This document shows positions 40,123-44,075 of a DNA stretch of 44,075 nucleotides, piece by piece (positions within the stretch are counted from its first letter, which is position 1; every line of letters begins with the position of its first letter). The position numbers and the translations under genes are program-made. The stretch lies in the NCBI GenBank assembly GCA_023423415.1, contig JAFAFP010000105.1:1-44075 (forward strand), given 5' to 3'. Under the pieces are notes generated by a model. The model ran no database searches, had not been told where the DNA came from, and was given only the letters and a program-made list of their open reading frames with translations. The DNA comes from Pseudomonadota bacterium (lineage in GTDB: Bacteria > Pseudomonadota > Alphaproteobacteria > Rhizobiales > Xanthobacteraceae).

Positions 40123-41295
40123 TCAACCCGAGCGCGTGACGGCTTTTCGACCTGTGGCACTCTTGTACCACGATAGCATCCAAGCAACGGCAATCATTAT
40201 TAAAATGCCTAACAGACTGACCGCGATCTGCATCGGGATGCCTGGCGAAACCTCCACCTTCACGAAATGGGCCGCGAAGGCCAGGAACACGCCCAAACAG
40301 AAGATTTCCAGCGAATGCTGCCCGCACAGAATGGCCGGCCGCAACCAGCGAGATTTAAGAGGCGCCCAGTCCCGCGGAACGAAATAGACCGTGACGGTGG
40401 CCAAAGCGAGGAAATGGGCAAACCGCAAGACGTCGAGATTGGTCTTGTCGATCGGATAAATATGTTCCGCCAGCCACCTTGGGACATATGGCGCGAGGCC
40501 GGGAATATGCCAGGTCATCGTGATGCAGAACGCAAAGACCAGATAGGCAATCGCGACGGTCAGCGTGATCTTGGACCGTATGAAATCATGCAGCCTGTCG
40601 GCGCCGCCGAGCGCGCACCAGGCCCCGAAGACAAACAGCAACTGCCACGCGAACGGATTGAAAAACCATCCGCCTCCCGGATAGGCCGGCAAGTTCCACT
40701 CGAACTGCCACGTAAGCGCATAGAGCAGGACAGACAGCGCGAGCGCCAGCGTGCCATTGCGCAACAGCAACCAAAGTACCGGCGGAAACGTTGCCATCAG
40801 CACGATGTAAAGCGGCAGCACGTCCATATTGACGGGTTTGAATTTCAGCAGCAGCGCCTGCACCAGGATGATGTCGGGCTGCTGCAGGAATTCGAGGATA
40901 TTCATTTCTTCCGCGTAAAGCGGGTTCTGAAATCCGCGCGCGACGTATGCGATCTGCCCCATATAGATCACGAACAGAAAGATATGGGCGACATAGATCT
41001 GCCAGGCCCGCTTCAGGATGCGCGCGCTCGAAACGACGAAGCCATAATCGCGCATCGCGCGTCCATAAACGAATGCCGCCGTGAACCCGGAAATGAAGAT
41101 GAAGATTTCGGTCGCGTCACTGAACCCGTAGTTTCGGATCGTGATCCAGGCGACGATATTCGACGGGATGTGATCGAGATAGATCAGCCACAGCGCAATG
41201 CCGCGAAACAGGTCCAGCCGCAAATCGCGGTCGGTCGGGATCGCTGGGTCCATCAGGTGCGCTATTCCGAGAGGCTGACCGGTACCGGACGACAT
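40123..41295 (-). CDS. opgC: OpgC family membrane acyltransferase
   Basis: A 390-residue, roughly ten-helix integral membrane protein of the OpgC family. The N-terminal block D-L-R-L-D-L-F-R-G-I-A-L-W-L-I-Y-L-D-H-I-P contains the conserved Asp-Arg-Gly and a probable catalytic His in D-H-I-P. F-I-F-I-S-G-F-T-A-A-F-V-Y-G-R follows. OpgC transfers succinyl groups to osmoregulated periplasmic glucans in other proteobacteria. Here it is first of a three-gene operon with two SGNH proteins, so a periplasmic acyl modification of a glycan is likely; the acyl donor is unknown. ATG 41295 versus 41253 is unresolved. Confidence 0.88.
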   Translation of the reverse strand: MSSGTGQPLGIAHLMDPAIPTDRDLRLDLFRGIALWLIYLDHIPSNIVAWITIRNYGFSDATEIFIFISGFTAAFVYGRAMRDYGFVVSSARILKRAWQIYVAHIFLFVIYMGQIAYVARGFQNPLYAEEMNILEFLQQPDIILVQALLLKFKPVNMDVLPLYIVLMATFPPVLWLLLRNGTLALALSVLLYALTWQFEWNLPAYPGGGWFFNPFAWQLLFVFGAWCALGGADRLHDFIRSKITLTVAIAYLVFAFCITMTWHIPGLAPYVPRWLAEHIYPIDKTNLDVLRFAHFLALATVTVYFVPRDWAPLKSRWLRPAILCGQHSLEIFCLGVFLAFAAHFVKVEVSPGIPMQIAVSLLGILIMIAVAWMLSWYKSATGRKAVTRSG

Positions 41296-41378
41296 TTGCC
41301 GAGGCCGCCACCGGTTGCAAGCGGCGATTTGAAGCTGGTATCTGTAGCTAAATATTTGCCGGATTTAAGGTTTGCCGG

Positions 41379-41789
41379 ATGCCGGATCAATCGGCCATGT
41401 ACCGCGCCGTAACACGCAATATCGAGGTGACGGTTTCACCACGCTTTTTGTCCGATCGCTCTGCGCCGGACAAGGGGCAGTATTTCTGGGCCTACACGAT
41501 CGAGATTTCGAATTTGGGCGCTGAAACCGTGCAGTTGAAAACGCGCTATTGGCACATCACCGATGGGCAGGGACGCGTGCAGGAAGTGCGTGGCGCAGGT
41601 GTTGTGGGCGAGGAGCCGGTGATCGAACCGGGCAAGAGCTTCGAATATACCAGCGGCGTGCCGCTGCAGACGCCCTCCGGCTTCATGGTCGGCCATTACG
41701 GCATGGTGACGGGCGATGGGGAGCGCTTTGACATCGACATCCCCGCCTTCTCGCTCGACTGCGCGCACGCGTCGCGGACGATCAATTGA
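41379..41789 (+). CDS. apaG: ApaG family protein
   Basis: A 136-residue beta-sandwich protein (DUF525/ApaG). Blocks: Y-R-A-V-T-R-N-I-E-V-T-V-S-P-R-F-L, Y-F-W-A-Y-T-I-E-I-S-N-L-G, L-K-T-R-Y-W-H-I-T-D-G-Q-G and G-E-E-P-V-I-E-P-G-K-S-F-E-Y-T-S-G. Family linked to cobalt and magnesium homeostasis and ApaH-pathway neighbours; the molecular role is uncertain. ATG 41379 has AAGG at spacing 8; ATG 41397 (M-Y-R-A-V-T-R) is the common start in homologues. Confidence 0.94.
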   Translation: MPDQSAMYRAVTRNIEVTVSPRFLSDRSAPDKGQYFWAYTIEISNLGAETVQLKTRYWHITDGQGRVQEVRGAGVVGEEPVIEPGKSFEYTSGVPLQTPSGFMVGHYGMVTGDGERFDIDIPAFSLDCAHASRTIN

Positions 41790-41854
41790 TCCGCTGCGCA
41801 TCGCTCGGCAGGCATGAAAGCTGTAAGGTTGGGCCGCATCAGACGGCAAAAGCT

Positions 41855-42118
41855 ATGTCCAGCCACATAGAGAAATCATGGCTCGTCTATCGCAGCATCG
41901 AGAACGACGACCATGATCGGTGCGTCGACCTCTTCCGGCGACCCGACGGCACCTTCGGCTTCGAGGAGTTTCGCCGAGACGTCGAGGATGTCGGCGAATG
42001 GACCCCGGTACAAAGCTATTCAGGCACCGTTTATGCGACCGGCGACGCGGCGTTGAATGCGGCCATTGCAGCTGTGCCGTGGTTGGGCAAGGCAATCAGA
42101 GAACAAAAATCAAAATAG
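41855..42118 (+). CDS. small conserved hypothetical protein
   Basis: An 87-residue cytoplasmic protein beginning MSSHIEKSWLVYRSIENDD. It contains F-R-R-P-D-G-T-F-G-F-E-E-F-R-R-D and a C-terminal helical part (A-A-L-N-A-A-I-A-A-V-P-W-L). No family recognised; the frame and composition are convincing. It follows apaG by 65 bases. Upstream frame to 41786 exists but is not preferred. Confidence 0.65.
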   Translation: MSSHIEKSWLVYRSIENDDHDRCVDLFRRPDGTFGFEEFRRDVEDVGEWTPVQSYSGTVYATGDAALNAAIAAVPWLGKAIREQKSK

Positions 42119-42184
42119 TCGCGCAGATAGGTCGGCACAGTTCGCGAATTCCGCACTACCTCGATTGTCTTGGAAATGGTTGGT

Positions 42185-42268
42185 CCGCTCGCCCCCGCGA
42201 AGGCGGGGGCCCAGGGATGCGAACCTTGAATCGGCTTTCTGGATTCCCGCTTGCGCGGGAATGAGCGG
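42185..42268. repeat. intergenic hairpin pair between convergent genes
   Basis: An 84-bp palindromic element. Outer CCGCTC/GAGCGG, inner hairpins GCCCCCGC-GAAG-GCGGGGGC at 42191-42210 and ATTCCCGC-TTGC-GCGGGAAT at 42243-42262. It separates the ends of the small gene and hslO. Likely transcription end; the second hairpin shares the ATTCCCG-type word with other intergenic repeats in the window. Confidence 0.75.
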
Positions 42269-42279
42269 GCTATGGAAAT

Positions 42280-43290
42280 TTAGTCCGTACCGTCGCCCCC
42301 ATTCGCACCGACATCGTCCGGCGCGAAATCGTAGGTGCGGTTACAGAATTCGCATGTCACGGCGATCTTGCCGTCTTCCACCATGTGATCTCGATCGTCC
42401 TGCGAGAAGCTCTTGAGCATCGACTCGACGCTCTCGCGCGAGCAGGAGCATTGCGCTTCCACATTGGCGTTTTCGAAAACGCGCACGCCCCGCTCGTGAA
42501 ACAGGCGATAAACCAGTTGCTCGGTGGACAGATCGGGATCGATCAGTTCGATATCCTCGACCGTTTCAACCAGCGCGCGGCCTTCAAGCCATGCATCATC
42601 TTCCGGCACCGACTGGATGTCCGCACCCTCCGGGGCGTCACCTGGATCGAGGTCCGGCACGCGCATCCGATCCTCCGACTTCGGCAGGAATTGCAGCATG
42701 ATGCCGCCCGCGCGCCAGCGATGCGTCGCACCGTTGTTGCCGGACCGCAATTCTTCCGCAACGGCAAGACGCACGCGAGTCGGGATCTGCTCGGAGCGCA
42801 GGAAATATTCATGTGCGGCGTTTTCGAGCCCGCCACCGTCAAGCGCGACCACGCCCTGGTAGCGGTTCATGTCCGCGCCCTGATCGATGGTCATCGCCAG
42901 ATGGCCGTGGCCCAGCAATTCGCCCGGAGAATCCTTGCCGTCCTTGATGGCCGCGTCAACGCGTGCGTGATCGAACCGTGCGCAGGCGCGAACCCGCCCG
43001 CCGGTGACGTAATCAACCACCAGCATCCGCACCGGCCCGTCGCTCTGCGTCTGCATGATGAAGCGGCCGTCGAACTTCAGCGCCGAACCGAACAAAGCCG
43101 CCAGCGCGATCGCCTCTCCGAGCAGTTTCGAAACCGGGAGCGGATAATCGTGCCGCGCCAGGATTTCATCGACGGCCGGACCAAGCCGGACCACACGGCC
43201 GCGCAGATCCAGCGCCGCCACTTCAAATGGCAGAATCGTATCGTCAGCAGATTGGGGAGACGGTGTTCTGGTCGGAATTTCGATGTTCAT
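42280..43290 (-). CDS. hslO: Hsp33 redox-regulated molecular chaperone
   Basis: A 336-residue chaperone active after oxidation. The N-terminal core includes L-G-E-A-I-A-L-A-A-L-F-G-S-A-L-K-F and R-F-I-M-Q-T-Q-S-D-G-P. The zinc-binding switch is C-S-C near 283 and C-E-F-C near 315, the Hsp33 CxC and CxxC cysteines. The middle holds G-I-M-L-Q-F-L-P. Downstream of argF in the same orientation, a conserved order in alphaproteobacteria. Confidence 0.96.
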   Translation of the reverse strand: MNIEIPTRTPSPQSADDTILPFEVAALDLRGRVVRLGPAVDEILARHDYPLPVSKLLGEAIALAALFGSALKFDGRFIMQTQSDGPVRMLVVDYVTGGRVRACARFDHARVDAAIKDGKDSPGELLGHGHLAMTIDQGADMNRYQGVVALDGGGLENAAHEYFLRSEQIPTRVRLAVAEELRSGNNGATHRWRAGGIMLQFLPKSEDRMRVPDLDPGDAPEGADIQSVPEDDAWLEGRALVETVEDIELIDPDLSTEQLVYRLFHERGVRVFENANVEAQCSCSRESVESMLKSFSQDDRDHMVEDGKIAVTCEFCNRTYDFAPDDVGANGGDGTD

Positions 43291-43436
43291 GGAGCGCCGC
43301 GTCGGGAAGTTGGGACAGGTTCCGCTTTCGCGAAGTCATTCGCTTCAGCGGGGACGTGCGGACGACACCGGGCAATACCGTGTCAGAAATGATCACGACG
43401 ACCTTGGATCGGCTGGACCCAAAATCGTCGCGGCAT

Positions 43437-44075
43437 CTACCGTATGGTGGCGTTCAGGCACCAAGTAAGGATGCCCTTCTGGGCATGCAAGCGGTTCTCG
43501 GCCTCGTCGAAGACGACCGATTGCGGACCGTCCATCACCTCATCGGTCACTTCCTCGCCGCGATGGGCCGGCAGGCAATGCATGAAAATCGCGTCCGGGC
43601 TGGCCTTCGCCATCAACCGGGCATTGACCTGATAGGGATTCAGGAGGTTGTGCCGATTGGCCTGCGCGGCCTCGTCGCCCATGGAAACCCAGGTATCGGT
43701 GACCACGCAATCGACACCCCTCACAGCCTCTTCCGGATCGGTGCCGATGTGAATGGAAGCGCCGGAACTCTTGACCCAGTCCAGCAGCCATTTCTGCGGC
43801 GCCAGTTCCGGCGGGGTCGCGACGTTGAGGCGGAAATCGAACCGCTCGGCCGCGTGCATCCATGACGTCAGCACATTGTTGGCATCGCCCGTCCAGGCGA
43901 CAGTCCGTTTCTTGATCGGCCCCAGATGCTCCTCGAAGGTCATCACATCGGCCATTACCTGACAAGGATGCGACAGCTTGCTCAGGCCGTTGATCACCGG
44001 CACGGTCGCGTATTGCGCCATTTCGGTGATGAGATCGTGGTCGAGCGTGCGGATCATCACGGCATCGACAAAGCG
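43437..44075 (-). CDS. argF: ornithine carbamoyltransferase, 5' truncated by window edge
   Basis: The C-terminal 212 residues of ornithine carbamoyltransferase, which makes citrulline from ornithine and carbamoyl phosphate in arginine synthesis. Visible are V-P-V-I-N-G-L-S-K-L-S-H-P-C-Q-V-M-A-D, V-A-W-T-G-D-A-N-N-V-L-T-S-W, D-T-W-V-S-M-G-D-E and F-M-H-C-L-P-A-H-R-G-E-E-V. The gene continues beyond 44075; the first visible codons read R-F-V-D-A-V. Stop at 43437. Confidence 0.96.
   Translation of the reverse strand, partial: RFVDAVMIRTLDHDLITEMAQYATVPVINGLSKLSHPCQVMADVMTFEEHLGPIKKRTVAWTGDANNVLTSWMHAAERFDFRLNVATPPELAPQKWLLDWVKSSGASIHIGTDPEEAVRGVDCVVTDTWVSMGDEAAQANRHNLLNPYQVNARLMAKASPDAIFMHCLPAHRGEEVTDEVMDGPQSVVFDEAENRLHAQKGILTWCLNATIR

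Noticed and set aside
40267..41412. A 381-codon plus-strand ORF opposite opgC
   Set aside because: Antisense shadow of a membrane protein; highly charged and without any domain.
1..44075. CRISPR array, prophage or integrated plasmid
   Set aside because: No spacer-repeat pattern, phage structural gene, integrase or att duplication was seen.

Overview
The window looks like chromosomal DNA of an alphaproteobacterium of the order Hyphomicrobiales (Rhizobiales), probably in or near the Bradyrhizobium/Rhodopseudomonas/Pseudolabrys lineages. The evidence is high G+C, the napEDABC gene order, the ligase-associated DNA repair set, a class I lysyl-tRNA synthetase, a TIGR02186 protein paired with TauE, the argF-hslO order, and several intergenic palindrome families of the kind I associate with these genomes. 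Lineage is judged from family resemblance only. There is no prophage, plasmid, CRISPR or large-island signature; most of it is core genome with a few accessory patches.

Layout. 1-2.5 kb: small secreted or membrane proteins, a PhnA/YjdM-like small protein and a GGDEF diguanylate cyclase. 2.77-3.95 kb: a REP-associated tyrosine transposase (RAYT) bounded by a perfect 30-bp inverted pair of palindromes, three more palindromes, and a short A+T-richer ORF with a HEPN-like R-x5-H motif. 3.95-8.9 kb: an acyl-CoA dehydrogenase divergent from a PodJ-like membrane protein with Sel1 repeats. 9-10.7 kb: TauE permease plus TIGR02186 partner. 10.8-17.9 kb: the four-component ligase-associated DNA damage response set (PdeM phosphoesterase, DEXH helicase, MBL exonuclease, ATP-dependent ligase) with a TPR-methyltransferase in its middle. 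17.9-23.7 kb: DUF6460 protein, pyrD, a LexA-like S24 regulator, a second TauE, lysK, and a periplasmic solute-binding protein. 23.8-27.5 kb: a GT2 glycosyltransferase with an MshEN-like N-terminus, SCO, a 55-aa membrane protein and TerC. 27.6-31.9 kb: the periplasmic nitrate reductase operon napEDABC. 32.2 kb: tRNA-Gly(CCC). 32.4-35.8 kb: a GntR regulator, a polysaccharide deacetylase-like protein and, divergently, a solo TctC solute-binding protein with a SnoaL-like protein. 36-38.4 kb: anchored HtrA-like protease and long dCTP deaminase. 38.5-41.3 kb: opgC with two tandem SGNH proteins, the second lacking the catalytic residues. 41.4-44.1 kb: apaG, a small conserved protein, hslO, and argF running off the right edge.

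How the parts work together. Nap moves quinol electrons through NapC and NapB to NapA for periplasmic nitrate reduction, with NapD as the Tat-signal chaperone. The repair set forms two divergent operons around 15.1 kb. The opgC-SGNH-SGNH genes form one overlapping operon that probably acylates a periplasmic glycan. The GntR/TctC neighbourhood resembles a small regulated uptake and catabolic module.

Most unusual points: the RAYT unit with perfect 30-bp inverted ends and its palindrome cluster; the opgC operon with a likely active/inactive SGNH pair; the methyltransferase embedded in the repair cluster; and an S24 regulator with intact cleavage machinery beside a palindromic operator candidate. 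No system can be declared new from sequence reading alone.
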